In this document: in pieces, positions 1 to 9,266 of the stretch
How positions within the stretch are numbered: the first letter of the stretch is position 1
How the letters are laid out: every line of letters starts with the position of its first letter
NCBI GenBank assembly: GCA_013360915.1
Contig: JABWAT010000015.1
Coordinates: 1-58,323, forward strand
Reading direction: 5' to 3'
DNA length: 58,323 nucleotides
Source of the DNA: Bacteroidota bacterium
GTDB lineage: Bacteria > Bacteroidota > JABWAT01
Made by a program: the position numbers and the translations under genes
Notes under the pieces: model-generated
Told to the model about the DNA's origin: nothing
Seen by the model: the letters and a program-made list of their open reading frames with translations, nothing else
Database searches by the model: none

Positions 1-118
1 TAGGCCTGGAGTGCCACGAACGAGTTGAGGTACTCCGAAATCTGGTACACAGAGTTTATTGAAGTGCCGTATTACTATCGGGGTCTCAGGCTGGGCGGTT
101 CCCGAGCGGAGCCGAGGG

Positions 119-149
119 AGGGTGACTTTTTTGTGAAAAAAGTCACCCT
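119..149. terminator. Perfect 14-bp hairpin with A/T core
   Basis: A 14-bp perfect inverted repeat (arms 119-132 and 136-149) with a 3-nt loop. The arm next to the loop is six T, and six A on the return, so it could end transcription in either direction. No gene is visible on its left side inside the window. Confidence 0.55.
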
Positions 150-356
150 GCGGTGCAAACCAAACTCGCAGTTTTGTGCAGAAGTTGAGGAAAAGGCATG
201 ATAAACCGGGCCCCTCGATAATCCTCATCCGGATGGCTTCCCCGACTTCATCGGGGTAAACTTTGGTCATTGAGCGCAGTCGAAATGCAGCCACCGGATT
301 CGGCACACGGGGACTGTGTTTTACTGATTTCTGTTCACTGGTATTCCACTCACCAC
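150..356. other. Intergenic region with repeat fragments
   Basis: No convincing gene. It holds a short hairpin around 237-254 (CCCGACTTCATCGGG), which recurs near 2203 and 11270, always in non-coding DNA and followed by a GTAAACTT or GTGAACTT run. These belong to the palindromic intergenic repeats seen at the far end of the window. Confidence 0.5.
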
Positions 357-695
357 TCACCGATAAAATCGCACATCCACCTTTTCAACCGTGACGAGTC
401 CGTGACTGCCGGCTTCTTCCATGAGGGAATCGAGTTGCGGAAGGAAGGATTGGATCCGGTCGGGATGATCGACGATTTCGATGAGCACGGGGAGGTCGGT
501 GGACAGATCGAGGATGCCGGCTTTATGAATCTTGCTGGAGGCACCAAAACCCGCCTCGCCGCGGAAGACGGTGCAGCCTGCCAGATGGGCCGCCCGTGCC
601 TGATTCAGAATGGTTTCCCACAAGGGATGGTGGTGAAGCGTATCGGACTCGCCGATAAAAATGCGCAGCAATTGAGCGTCACCGGTTTGCAACAT
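357..695 (-). CDS. DUF190 family protein
   Basis: A 112-residue protein of the DUF190 family, often found beside fluoride exporters; its role is unproven but PII-like folds have been proposed. The start at 695 (MLQTGDAQLLRIFIGES) was chosen over a longer upstream frame because it begins 2 nt after the crcB stop and gives the usual family length. Visible family features are the early RIFIGESD segment, the AGCTVFRGEAGFG stretch near residues 40-52, and a final valine-rich strand ending in FYR. It is the last gene of a three-gene minus-strand operon with crcB and a YheT-like hydrolase. Family identity is fairly sure, function is not. Confidence 0.85.
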   Translation of the reverse strand: MLQTGDAQLLRIFIGESDTLHHHPLWETILNQARAAHLAGCTVFRGEAGFGASSKIHKAGILDLSTDLPVLIEIVDHPDRIQSFLPQLDSLMEEAGSHGLVTVEKVDVRFYR

Positions 696-697
696 GA

Positions 698-1075
698 TCA
701 GCCTCCTGCCGGACGGGCCAGCCAGATTCCGAGTATCACACCGGTCAGACAGAGCAGCACCGACCCGCCGGTGTTCAGGGCGGCCAGCAGATAATCGCCA
801 TTCCGCAGCAAGACAACCGTCTCCCAGGAAAAAGAAGAAAACGTGGTGAATCCGCCCAGAAAGCCGATGGCAATCAGCGGACGCCAGTAGGGAAACACCG
901 GAAGACGATGTTCCATCCACGTGAGGAAAAATCCGATGATAAAGCTGCCCGCCACATTCACCAGAAGGGTTCCCCATGGAAACTCCGGACCCATCAGCCG
1001 GTTAACCCAGGACCCTGCCAGATAACGGGAAACCGCCCCGAGTCCGCCGCCAATGAAAATGGTCAGCAGCGTCAT
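698..1075 (-). CDS. crcB: Fluoride ion exporter CrcB/FluC
   Basis: A 125-residue inner-membrane protein of the CrcB/Fluc family, which exports fluoride as a dual-topology dimer. The family signatures are visible: GGGLGAVSRYL at residues 9-19, GTLLVNVAGSFIIGF around 35-50, and GFLGGFTTFSSFSWE around 72-86, plus four hydrophobic segments. Length is normal. Its start overlaps the end of the YheT-like gene by 4 nt and its stop lies 2 nt from the DUF190 start, so the three are co-translated. I looked for a fluoride riboswitch upstream of the operon and did not recognise one. Confidence 0.93.
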   Translation of the reverse strand: MTLLTIFIGGGLGAVSRYLAGSWVNRLMGPEFPWGTLLVNVAGSFIIGFFLTWMEHRLPVFPYWRPLIAIGFLGGFTTFSSFSWETVVLLRNGDYLLAALNTGGSVLLCLTGVILGIWLARPAGG

Positions 1076-2046
1076 GATGGATCTCCTTCCTTCAGGTGCG
1101 GAAGCAGAAAGGCCAGAGCCCGTACCTCTGAGGCGTACATCGGACCCGGCTGAATGAATCCGACATGGCCGCCATGCGCCGGCATTTCCAGATGCAGGTA
1201 ATCGGATCGCTCCGCCTGCTGAACGGGGAAACAGGGCGGGGCCAGAAACGTGTCATCGGCCGAACTGAAAATGAGAGTCGGACGGTTGATTTGGTGAAGT
1301 TCATGCCGGGAACTGGCGCGGTTCCAGTAATCTTCTGCATCCCGGAATCCGTGAATCGGAGCCGTGTACCGATCATCGAACGCACGGAAGGTTTTCACCT
1401 GATCGTATCCGGCCGATGAAATGCGATCAGGAAATTGCAATTCCTTCGCCTTCACCTTTTCACCCAGCATCCGCAGGAAGCGGATCATGAATAACTTATT
1501 CTTTGGTTTATCCAGTTCAATGGCCGAAGAGGTGAGATCAAGCGGAACGGAAATGGCCATGGCCGCACGGACTTCCGGCGGCACCCGATCGGATTGAACG
1601 CCGAGATATTTCAGCGTCATGTTTCCGCCGAGAGAAAATCCGACCAGACCGATGGACGAATACCCCTGCCGGATGGCGTGATGAATCACCGTTTCCAGAT
1701 CGTCCCAGGCGGCGGAATGATACAGCCGGAATTGCCGGTTCATCTCACCCGAACATCCGCGGAAATTCCAGGCACAAGCAGAAACCCCTGCACCGGTAAA
1801 CGCCCGTACCATTCCCTTCACATACGACCGGGTGGAATTGCCCTCGAGTCCGTGTGAAATAATAACCAGTTTCCGGTCGGAGACTTTGTACCAATCCAGA
1901 TCGAGAAAATCATCATCCGGAGTGGCAATCCGTTCGCGGATGGGATCGGGAAGTGAAATTTTTCTGAAAAGCGACGGCCAGATGGATTGAACGTAGGGAT
2001 TTCTGAGCCAGAATGGCGCCGGGTAGGTGGAGTGAATCAGTGGCAT
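1072..2046 (-). CDS. YheT-like alpha/beta hydrolase
   Basis: A 324-residue cytoplasmic alpha/beta hydrolase of the YheT/ABHD1-3 type, probably an esterase of unknown substrate. The N-terminus (PFWLRNPYVQSIWPS) is typical of the family. ISHGLEGNSTRSYVKG forms the oxyanion region, GFSLGGN near residue 148 is the nucleophile elbow with the catalytic serine, and the GGHVGF segment near residue 295 carries the catalytic histidine. First gene of the operon with crcB and DUF190. No strong ribosome-binding site is seen upstream, but the start fits the family N-terminus. Confidence 0.88.
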   Translation of the reverse strand: MPLIHSTYPAPFWLRNPYVQSIWPSLFRKISLPDPIRERIATPDDDFLDLDWYKVSDRKLVIISHGLEGNSTRSYVKGMVRAFTGAGVSACAWNFRGCSGEMNRQFRLYHSAAWDDLETVIHHAIRQGYSSIGLVGFSLGGNMTLKYLGVQSDRVPPEVRAAMAISVPLDLTSSAIELDKPKNKLFMIRFLRMLGEKVKAKELQFPDRISSAGYDQVKTFRAFDDRYTAPIHGFRDAEDYWNRASSRHELHQINRPTLIFSSADDTFLAPPCFPVQQAERSDYLHLEMPAHGGHVGFIQPGPMYASEVRALAFLLPHLKEGDPS

Positions 2047-2112
2047 GAAGGAAGATAAAAACCGTGAAGGAGAAAACAGAATGCAGGAGACAGGTGTCAG
2101 GAGACATTATCC

Positions 2113-2230
2113 GGTGGCTGAGGTTCGACAGGCTCAATGACCGCTCGAAGCCACCGGTGGAGCCAGCAGCCAGCACCCAGCACCCAGAAGCCGGTGGCTA
2201 CCTTTTCCCGACTTCATCGGGGTGAACTTT
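2113..2230. repeat. Palindromic intergenic repeats
   Basis: A 43-bp imperfect palindrome (2113-2155) with GGTGGCT/AGCCACC stems enclosing a GAGGTTCGACAGG...GACCGCTCGA core, followed by a fragment with the CCCGACTTCATCGGG hairpin. Same family as the elements at 11166, 57520 and 58147. Confidence 0.7.
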
Positions 2231-2382
2231 AAACTAAAGGACCGGCTCAATGACCAAGTCGATACCACCGGGCAGTGACTTAGCTAAAAGGATCAGTGCA
2301 CAACCTCAGCTTTACATAATATCTTAGTTGCCATTGATTCTTTGATTCGATAGTATTGTCTGTACCAGTCATGGAGGTTCCA

Positions 2383-2814
2383 ATGAATATTGAGGGTCTG
2401 ACTAAACAGCAAATCACCCGGCTGCAATCGATCCTGAAGGGATTGAATACCTTTCCACCCATTTTTGGGGTTTATGGGGAAATCTGGTTTGCACTGAAAG
2501 AGGTTCTGATCAAGCGGGATGAACACTTTCCATTTAGAACTGAACCGGATTGCCATGCCTGGAATCCATTGATTGAATATGGACCTGCAGGTAAGAAACT
2601 CAGAAACTTTACCGATGGACAGGTAATTGACCTGGCATGGAAAATAGCAGCCGACAGAGGAGGGACTGAAATCCAGTACACCTATATGCGACGGGTGTGG
2701 GATCAGGAGGAACAGCAATGGGTCGATGAATGTCTGGATTTAACAGATCATGATATCGGATATCCGGCCAATACCATATCAAAAGAAGGCTTTGACCTGT
2801 GGTATAAGCAATAG
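2383..2814 (+). CDS. Hypothetical protein
   Basis: I do not recognise this 143-residue protein. The start at 2383 (MNIEGLTKQQITRLQSIL) is preferred over an upstream one because a GGAGG sits 6 nt before it. It looks soluble, with a charged N-terminal helix and several tryptophans, no signal peptide and no obvious catalytic motif. It stands alone, in tail-to-tail orientation with the WYL regulator gene. Confidence 0.6.
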   Translation: MNIEGLTKQQITRLQSILKGLNTFPPIFGVYGEIWFALKEVLIKRDEHFPFRTEPDCHAWNPLIEYGPAGKKLRNFTDGQVIDLAWKIAADRGGTEIQYTYMRRVWDQEEQQWVDECLDLTDHDIGYPANTISKEGFDLWYKQ

Positions 2815-2839
2815 CGGACCGGTCAGTTATCTAAAGTGA

Positions 2840-3832
2840 TCAGGGCTTGCCTGCCTGCTCATGAGAATTCCGGATCGCTTCCCGGATGCTTTCCGGGGCG
2901 ACAATGCGGATGTCGGTTCCAAATCCCATCAGCGACATGAGCAGTTCACGGGTTGGCCAGACTTTCAGCCGGAAGGTGGTCCAGTCATTATTCTTCTCCG
3001 GCAATTGGATTTGGGAATGATGCAATGGCTGGCTGATCAGGTAGGGGGTCAGATCAGGAGAGGCCTGAAATTCAATTTCCACTGGTTCATCATCCAGAAC
3101 GGAAATGCCGAAGGCGTAGCGGAAATAATCAGCAGGCCGGAAATCGGTGGGTAATTCAAAGGTCTGTGAAGTCAGATCCACCCGGACAATCCGGTCGAGT
3201 CCGTAAATCCGCACTTTCTTCCGTTCCACATTCCGGGCAATCAGATACCACCGCAGCCGGTAAGATTTCAGCAGATAGGGTTCCACCATAAGAGAAACAC
3301 CCGATTCATAGTCGAAGGAATGATAGCCGAGGGTAATCTGCTTCCGTTCTTTGATCGCCCGGTAAAGGGGTTCCAGCCATTCTGTGCCTGAAGCGACAGG
3401 ATTGTGTTCAAACTGAATCACCGGCCATTCATCGGTGGCTTTATCCAATCCGGCGAGAGCCAGGGTATTGATAATGTCAGCATAATGACGGAATAGCGGT
3501 GTGCTGGCCAGTTGTGACAGAATGTCTGATGCAAACTTGATGGCTTCCAGTTCGTCGTTTTGCAAGGGCAGGGAACGGATTGAATACTCCGGATCGGTAT
3601 AGTAGTATCCCTTTTCGGTTGCATGCCAGGCAATCGGGGCGCGATACCCGAGGGCTTCATCGAAGCGCATGGCATTCAGATCCTTTTCAACTGTTGACTT
3701 CGAAACCGGTATTCCCATGACCTCCAGGCATTTTGCAATGATGTCATCAATTCCAGGGTACTTTTTATACTTATTGGTCAGCAGATCGTCAATGATCCGG
3801 TAACGGATGATGGCAAATTTATTAGATGGCAT
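2840..3832 (-). CDS. WYL-domain transcriptional regulator
   Basis: A 330-residue regulator with an N-terminal winged-helix-like region (residues 1-90) and a WYL domain (about 150-235), where LRWYLIARN and VRIYGLDRI are the recognisable strands; a WCX-like C-terminal region follows. WYL proteins bind DNA and sense ligands such as nucleic-acid ends or nucleotides, and many control defence genes. It is divergent from the DUF2779 nuclease gene, with 216 bp between, so it may regulate that gene and itself; this is inference from position. Confidence 0.87.
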   Translation of the reverse strand: MPSNKFAIIRYRIIDDLLTNKYKKYPGIDDIIAKCLEVMGIPVSKSTVEKDLNAMRFDEALGYRAPIAWHATEKGYYYTDPEYSIRSLPLQNDELEAIKFASDILSQLASTPLFRHYADIINTLALAGLDKATDEWPVIQFEHNPVASGTEWLEPLYRAIKERKQITLGYHSFDYESGVSLMVEPYLLKSYRLRWYLIARNVERKKVRIYGLDRIVRVDLTSQTFELPTDFRPADYFRYAFGISVLDDEPVEIEFQASPDLTPYLISQPLHHSQIQLPEKNNDWTTFRLKVWPTRELLMSLMGFGTDIRIVAPESIREAIRNSHEQAGKP

Positions 3833-4048
3833 GGTTCAGATTTGGGGTCTGGTTCGTAAATAGGTTACGGTTCGGTCTCCGACACTTACATGGTAAGAAG
3901 GAAATCCCAATAACTTCAACTTAAGTTGGCTGATTTGAAAAAGTTAAAACCCAAGTTAATGAAAAATTAACAATGGAAACAGGCTGACCTGTTTAAAGGA
4001 AAAGGGTCGGCTCTTACATTTAACCTCTTCACTTAAAACGAGTATATC
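3833..4048. promoter_or_regulatory. Divergent intergenic region
   Basis: This A/T-rich 216-bp gap separates two diverging genes and must hold promoters for both. I see short inverted repeats (for example CAGGCTGACCTG near 3980) but no motif I can name. Confidence 0.4.
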
Positions 4049-5995
4049 ATGGCAACACCACGGTTTCTTACCAAGTCCCGCTTCAAAATCGGACTGGAAT
4101 GTCCGGATAAGCTGTATTTCGTGCATCATGCCGATCAATTTCCCAGTCAGAAGCTGGACGATGAATTCCTGCTGGCATTGGCTGAAGGGGGCTATCAGGT
4201 GGGCGAGTTGGCCAAGCTGAAGTTCGCTGGCGGAACTGAAATTACAGACCCGGGACACCTGAAACCGGTGGAAACCACACAGGCCCTGCTGGCTGCCGGG
4301 GATTGCACACTGTATGAAGCGGCTTTTCGTTTTAAAAACCTGTTTATCCGAGCAGATGTAATCGTAAAAACCGGGACTCACATCGATCTGTTCGAAGTCA
4401 AAGCCAAATCCTGGTTACCGGAAACGGAATTCTGGAATAAGGACCACTCAGCGATCAGAGGGGGATGGCAGTCCTATCTGTACGATGTGGCCTTTCAGGA
4501 ATGGGTGATTCAGCAGGCCATGCCGGGATTCACCACTACACCACACCTGGTACTTGTGGATAAATCGAAACTGGCTGCTGCCGATCAGCTGAATCAAAAG
4601 TTCAGAGTACAGCGGAACAACGGACGGATTTCCATCCGGGTGGATGAGCAAAAACCGGTGGATACCAACCTGCTGGTGTCGTTAAATGTGTCACGCGAGG
4701 CCCAATTTCTGCGCAATTCTGATCTGACCGTGGGTGATCAGTCCCTTTCGTTTCCGGAGGCTGTTTTTTTATTGGCAGATGGATATGAGAAAGGGTCTTT
4801 CTTTAACCGGCCGGTTAACAGAACCTGTCAGGATTGTGAATACCGGGCGACGCCCGATCAGCGGAAAGAAGGAAAATCGGATGGATTTGAATATTGCTGG
4901 ATGAAGAAGGAAGGATTTACCCCACCCGATTTTTTGAAACCCATGATTTTTGAAATCTGGAATTACCGGAAAAAGGATGATTTGATTGTGGAAAAACGAT
5001 TTTTCCTGGATCAGTTGAACCGGGCCGATGTGGGAACCACAGATACCGGAGAAAGGCAATGGCTGCAAATTGAGAAACGGGCATCGGGCGACCAGACACC
5101 CTGGATCGATCATGACTTTCTGAGGCACGAATTTTCCCGTCTCACCTTTCCTGTTCACATGATCGATTTTGAAACCAGTTCGGTGGCCATTCCCTTTTTC
5201 AAAGGCCAAAAACCCTATCAGATGGTGGCGTTTCAGTTCTCGCACCATGTCATTGAATCGGATGGATCGGTTCGTCATGCCGGACAGTGGTTGCAGGATG
5301 AACCGGGCGTGTTTCCCAATTTTGATTTCGTCCGTGCGCTGAAGGCCGAACTGGACAAGGATACCGGGACCATATTCCGCTATGCGACGCATGAAAACAC
5401 GGTACTGAATCAGATCAGAGATCAGCTGGAACAATCGGAAGAACCTGACCGGCAGGAACTCATTGATTTTCTCGAATCCATCACGAAGAAAAAAACCGGT
5501 AAAGAAGTCTATGAAGGCGAACGAAACATGGTGGATTTACGGGAATGGGTAGTGAAGGCATTTTATTCCCCGCTGATGAAAGGTTCGAATTCCATAAAAA
5601 AAGTGCTCCCGGCGGTCATTCATCATTCCAAATTCTTGCAGACTACCTATTCCGGCACCCGATACGGAACACAAATCCCCAGTCTGAATTTCAACGGACA
5701 GTGCTGGGTGGAACGGGATGAATACGGTACCATCCGGAATCCATACGATTTATTGCCACCGGTGTTTGAACAAGAGGATTTGCTGGAACTGGCCGTAACC
5801 GAAAACGGACAGTCGCTGGCCGATGGCGGAGCCGCCATGACGGCGTGGGCCAAACTGCAATTTGAAGACGTTCTCACAGAAGAACGCCAGCGGATCCGCC
5901 AGGGACTGTTCCGCTACTGCGAATTAGATACCCTCGCCATGGTGATGGTGTGGGAGTGGTTCAGGGAAAATGCGGTTGCAGGCAGTGCCTATTAA
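4049..5995 (+). CDS. DUF2779 Fe-S nuclease/exonuclease-like protein
   Basis: A 648-residue protein of the DUF2779 family. The N-terminal half looks like a Cas4/AddB-type PD-(D/E)XK nuclease: an aspartate in FIRADVIV, then LFEVKAKSW near residues 113-121, and four cysteines placed as in Fe-S nucleases (C18, and three more around residues 259-282 in CQDC...YCW). The C-terminal half starts with MIDFETSS near residue 372 and ends with a CELDTLAMV segment near 634, the layout of a DEDD/RNase H-like exonuclease. So it may carry two nuclease activities. The start is supported by the conserved FLTKSRFKIGLECP opening. Activity on DNA or RNA is not known. Confidence 0.85.
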   Translation: MATPRFLTKSRFKIGLECPDKLYFVHHADQFPSQKLDDEFLLALAEGGYQVGELAKLKFAGGTEITDPGHLKPVETTQALLAAGDCTLYEAAFRFKNLFIRADVIVKTGTHIDLFEVKAKSWLPETEFWNKDHSAIRGGWQSYLYDVAFQEWVIQQAMPGFTTTPHLVLVDKSKLAAADQLNQKFRVQRNNGRISIRVDEQKPVDTNLLVSLNVSREAQFLRNSDLTVGDQSLSFPEAVFLLADGYEKGSFFNRPVNRTCQDCEYRATPDQRKEGKSDGFEYCWMKKEGFTPPDFLKPMIFEIWNYRKKDDLIVEKRFFLDQLNRADVGTTDTGERQWLQIEKRASGDQTPWIDHDFLRHEFSRLTFPVHMIDFETSSVAIPFFKGQKPYQMVAFQFSHHVIESDGSVRHAGQWLQDEPGVFPNFDFVRALKAELDKDTGTIFRYATHENTVLNQIRDQLEQSEEPDRQELIDFLESITKKKTGKEVYEGERNMVDLREWVVKAFYSPLMKGSNSIKKVLPAVIHHSKFLQTTYSGTRYGTQIPSLNFNGQCWVERDEYGTIRNPYDLLPPVFEQEDLLELAVTENGQSLADGGAAMTAWAKLQFEDVLTEERQRIRQGLFRYCELDTLAMVMVWEWFRENAVAGSAY

Positions 5996-6027
5996 AACAA
6001 CTGGTATATGAAAAGAGAGGGTGACAA

Positions 6028-6546
6028 ATGAAAGTGTATTTTTCACATGGGAAAGAAAGTGGTCCTTGGGGTACAAAGATTACCAGACTTGCAGCTATCG
6101 CGATAAAGCAGGGTCATCAGGTAGAAAGCATCGACTATACGGATATTCCTGATCCGGATTCGAGAGTTGAACTTCTGTTGAATGTATTGAATCAATCAGT
6201 GGATGACTTTGCGCTGGTTGGGTCCAGCATGGGGGGATATGTATCTTTGGTTGCATCAGAGCGGGTTGAGGCTAAGGGGGTATTTTTACTGGCGCCTGCA
6301 TTGTACATTCCAGGGTTTGAAAAACAAACTTACAGTAAGAGGACCCATGTAGAAATTGTTCACGGCTGGTCTGATGAAATTATACCGCCAGATAATTCAA
6401 TAAAGTTTGCGAGGAGTGTGAGCTGTGCATTGCATTTAATTTCTGGCGATCATCGGTTGAACTCGTCCTTAGAAGTGATTGAAGGATTATTTCAGCAGTT
6501 TCTTTTCTTTCTGGCGCCTCACAAAATAGCAGATCGGACTGGCTGA
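6028..6546 (+). CDS. Small alpha/beta hydrolase (YqiA-like)
   Basis: A 172-residue alpha/beta hydrolase. It opens with the strand and HGKESG turn typical of small YqiA/RBBP9-like hydrolases; GSSMGGY near residues 66-72 is the nucleophile elbow, HGWSDEIIPP carries the acid, and GDHRLN near 140 the histidine. An AGAGAGGGTGACAA run ahead of the ATG is a good ribosome-binding site. It follows the DUF2779 gene by 32 bp and may be co-transcribed. Substrate unknown. Confidence 0.85.
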   Translation: MKVYFSHGKESGPWGTKITRLAAIAIKQGHQVESIDYTDIPDPDSRVELLLNVLNQSVDDFALVGSSMGGYVSLVASERVEAKGVFLLAPALYIPGFEKQTYSKRTHVEIVHGWSDEIIPPDNSIKFARSVSCALHLISGDHRLNSSLEVIEGLFQQFLFFLAPHKIADRTG

Positions 6547-6698
6547 TGAATACAGCGTGATCATGACCATAAATGAAGCAAAATCTAAAAGTATTAAAAT
6601 CTGTGCTCTTCCGGTGCAGGAGTTGGTTCTGGAGAGGAAGACATGTAAAACAGCAGGATGATAGACACCAAAGAATGTGGGCAGATACCGGGGATAAA

Positions 6699-6737
6699 TG
6701 AACCATGGTATGGGAGTGGTTCATGGAAAATGTGTAA
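6699..6737 (+). repeat. Remnant copy of the DUF2779 gene 3' end
   Basis: About 30 bases here (coding VWEWFMENV then a stop) closely match the end of the DUF2779 gene at 5947-5980 (VWEWFRENA). The rest of the 6547-6842 gap shows no convincing gene. It looks like the relic of a second DUF2779 copy or of a duplication that accompanied insertion of the hydrolase gene. Confidence 0.55.
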
Positions 6738-6842
6738 GTAAAATGGTAGATAATTTAATTTTTGAATACATTTAGAGCAGAAGTATTATTTGAACTATCT
6801 TGTTTTCGATTCATTAAACATAACTTCAAAGGTGAATATAAA

Positions 6843-8015
6843 ATGGATTCTGAATTATCAATAACAGACATTATTTCGTGTGTTCCAGAGATAGAGAACC
6901 TTACTGTTAGATTTGATGAGTTCAATCCCCTTAAGGTACTTGGCGTAACCGAAGGAGAAATCAGACATTCAAATATCATTTCATGGTTATTGAATCCGAA
7001 ATCGAATCACGGGTTCGGATCACACTTTTTTAAATCATTCATCAGAACTGTTCTAGTGTCAAGTGAAAATGAGTCTAATGAATCGGCATCAGATTTTTTG
7101 AAAAAAATAATATTAGGTGATTACACAGATATTCAAGTTCATAGAGAACTATCAAATATTGATATTTTTTGCATTTCAGAAAAAAACCAAATTGCCATAA
7201 TTATTGAGAATAAGTATAATTCGGGGGAGCACAGTGATCAGTTAGCAAGGTATTTATCAAGAGCTAAGTCTCAGTATAGGGACTTCACTGTTATTCCAAT
7301 TTTACTTTCCTTGGAGGGATTGAAACCATCCCAATCTGAGTACTTTGCGGCTTCTTATCAACAAATATTAGACTCAATTGAACAAGTCTTTGAAATATTT
7401 AATAGAAGAATACCTATTCCAATTCATGATTTTATCAAATACTATCAGACCATTATCAAGGAGAAAATTATGGGAGACCAAGCTTTACAAGATATCGCTC
7501 GTAGAATCTACAAGGATAATAAGACAGCTATTGACTTTATTTATTCAGTTGGAAATGCAATAGATATTTCAATAGCTGGTAAAAAGTTTTCAGAAAAGAG
7601 GGATAATCTTAAAGTTATTTGGGGAAACCCACTCTGGTTTTCCTTTGTGGATGTCGACTTTATTATCAAAAATAAAATGAAACATCAATGGGCAGGGGGA
7701 AATCCGGTCCAGTATTGGATTCAGCCAGTTGATAACAAACTTAAAATAGGTATAGAAGTCGGACCATTTGATAGTGGCAACGACCGTCTTTCATTTCTCC
7801 TCGAAATTGAGAGGGCTGGTTGCAAATTACGTCCATCATCCAAAACAGAAACCGGTGTTTTTACGCGTTTATATACCACAACTATTGATATAAAAGATTT
7901 CCATGATAATGATGAGTTGGAAGAAAAAATCCGAATACTTTATGAAAATACAGAACTAAGGAAAATTGCAGACTTTCTTAAAGAGGCCATTAAATCGCAT
8001 AGTTCTTTTTGGTAA
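6843..8015 (+). CDS. PD-(D/E)XK nuclease superfamily protein
   Basis: A 390-residue protein like the PDDEXK_4 (PF14281) group. The core is visible: RHSNIISWLLNP near residue 45, IDIFCISEKNQIAIIIENKYNSGEHSDQL around residues 108-136 (D, then E-x-K in IENKYN), and a predicted mixed C-terminal half. The start at 6843 has an AAAGGTGA site 7-8 nt upstream, unlike the longer reading. It is markedly more A/T-rich than its neighbours, which suggests recent acquisition. Probably an accessory or defence nuclease. Confidence 0.82.
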   Translation: MDSELSITDIISCVPEIENLTVRFDEFNPLKVLGVTEGEIRHSNIISWLLNPKSNHGFGSHFFKSFIRTVLVSSENESNESASDFLKKIILGDYTDIQVHRELSNIDIFCISEKNQIAIIIENKYNSGEHSDQLARYLSRAKSQYRDFTVIPILLSLEGLKPSQSEYFAASYQQILDSIEQVFEIFNRRIPIPIHDFIKYYQTIIKEKIMGDQALQDIARRIYKDNKTAIDFIYSVGNAIDISIAGKKFSEKRDNLKVIWGNPLWFSFVDVDFIIKNKMKHQWAGGNPVQYWIQPVDNKLKIGIEVGPFDSGNDRLSFLLEIERAGCKLRPSSKTETGVFTRLYTTTIDIKDFHDNDELEEKIRILYENTELRKIADFLKEAIKSHSSFW

Positions 8016-8141
8016 TGCTAAAAAAGCATGACTACTAAGTAAATAAGACTATTCGGTCGTTTATGACAACCGATTTCAAGTCTCCCCCCTCACATCCATT
8101 ACGGACAGGGCACAACACCTTTGTAAAAAAAAGGAGTGCCC

Positions 8142-8882
8142 ATGGTCCATCCCGAAAACAACACCCGACACCATTACTGCCCTTCCTGTGACAACAAACA
8201 GACGTTCACGTTTAAGCAAATTGTGAATGCCGTCACCGAACCCGATCTCTTCGAGCGTATCGACAAGGGGGAACTCAATTCATTTATTTGCCAGCAGTGC
8301 GGAACAACGGTTAAAGTCCCCTGCGCCTGGTATCTGATAGACACCATGCATCAGGCGTATGCCATTGTGGTTCCCGAGGATGCACACGCTGACCCCATCT
8401 TTTACTTCGATTGGTCGGAATCCAATCTTCAGATGGAATTTGATCTCCAGAATACCTACAGGTGGAATATCCATTTTCAGATTTGCTTTGGCCTGGAACA
8501 GCTTCTTCAGTATCTCATTTTCAAAGTGGGATATGTGAACTTCCGGAAGGATATCCGCTCGTATTGCCAGACCATCCAACTGCCGAAAGCCTTCCGTGAC
8601 CGCTTTTCCCGCTGGCCGAAACGCCGGCTGGAACGCCTGTATCGTCTGGCAATGATGTTACCAATGGCGATGATGCCGGAACAGGATGTTCATGCGCGAC
8701 TCCGGGCCCTTGGAAACCATGTCCATCACGACTGCAAATTGAACCTGCCCGACTCGGATGTGCATCTGTCTGAACTTATCCGTGATATGCGAAAAACCGG
8801 CCTGCTCATGGATGTGGCCGGTCCCACCATTCTGCAACGAAATCCGGACTGGGTCGTGGAAGAAATCCCCGATGATCAGTGA
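8142..8882 (+). CDS. CpXC domain protein
   Basis: A 246-residue protein with an N-terminal CpXC zinc-binding region: YCPSCDNKQTF near residue 13 and FICQQCGTTVKVPCAWYLID near residues 47-66. This family is widespread and uncharacterised. The start at 8142 follows an AAGGAG site by 5 nt. It ends 54 nt before the DUF1232 gene, so 8142-9604 may be one transcript. Confidence 0.82.
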   Translation: MVHPENNTRHHYCPSCDNKQTFTFKQIVNAVTEPDLFERIDKGELNSFICQQCGTTVKVPCAWYLIDTMHQAYAIVVPEDAHADPIFYFDWSESNLQMEFDLQNTYRWNIHFQICFGLEQLLQYLIFKVGYVNFRKDIRSYCQTIQLPKAFRDRFSRWPKRRLERLYRLAMMLPMAMMPEQDVHARLRALGNHVHHDCKLNLPDSDVHLSELIRDMRKTGLLMDVAGPTILQRNPDWVVEEIPDDQ

Positions 8883-8936
8883 ACTGGAAATTCGGTCACT
8901 TTTACTCTCTCATCAGAAAACAGGAGACAAAAAACC

Positions 8937-9266
8937 ATGTCAACAAACGAACACTTCGAGAACATGAAATCCACTGTGTCTGAACAGGACATTCAGAAAA
9001 TTAATAACAACCTGGGACCGATGCAGCGCGGTCCGGTTGCAGATATCTGGGATAAGGTGATGGCTTTATGGCGGATGATTCAGGATCCGAATGCTCCCTG
9101 GGGAGGAAAGGCGCTGGCCATCGCTGCGCTGCTGTACCTGATTTCCCCCATCGATGCCGTGCCGGACTTCATCCCCTTTGCCGGGTTGATGGATGATGTG
9201 GGAATTATTTTATGGACGTTTGCCCAACTGGCATTGGATCTGGATAAATACACGAAGTGCAGATAA
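8937..9266 (+). CDS. YkvA/DUF1232 small membrane protein
   Basis: A 109-residue protein with the DUF1232 core around residues 52-90: ALAIAALLYLISPIDAVPDFIPFAGLMDDVG, where the SPIDxxPDFIPxxGxxDD pattern is diagnostic. Probably membrane-associated. The stop codon overlaps the next start (TAATG), so the two are translationally coupled. Confidence 0.9.
   Translation: MSTNEHFENMKSTVSEQDIQKINNNLGPMQRGPVADIWDKVMALWRMIQDPNAPWGGKALAIAALLYLISPIDAVPDFIPFAGLMDDVGIILWTFAQLALDLDKYTKCR

Noticed and set aside
357-977. A 206-residue version of the DUF190 gene
   Set aside because: The extra N-terminus is antiparallel-frame sequence overlapping crcB; the DUF190 family begins at 695.
1076-2110. Fluoride riboswitch near crcB
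   Set aside because: I could not find the conserved core upstream of the operon or of crcB itself.
4769-5434. A 221-residue minus-strand frame
   Set aside because: Shadow of the DUF2779 gene on the opposite strand.
6563-6661. A 32-residue plus-strand frame (MTINEAKSKSIK...)
   Set aside because: No ribosome-binding site and no similarity to anything else in the window.
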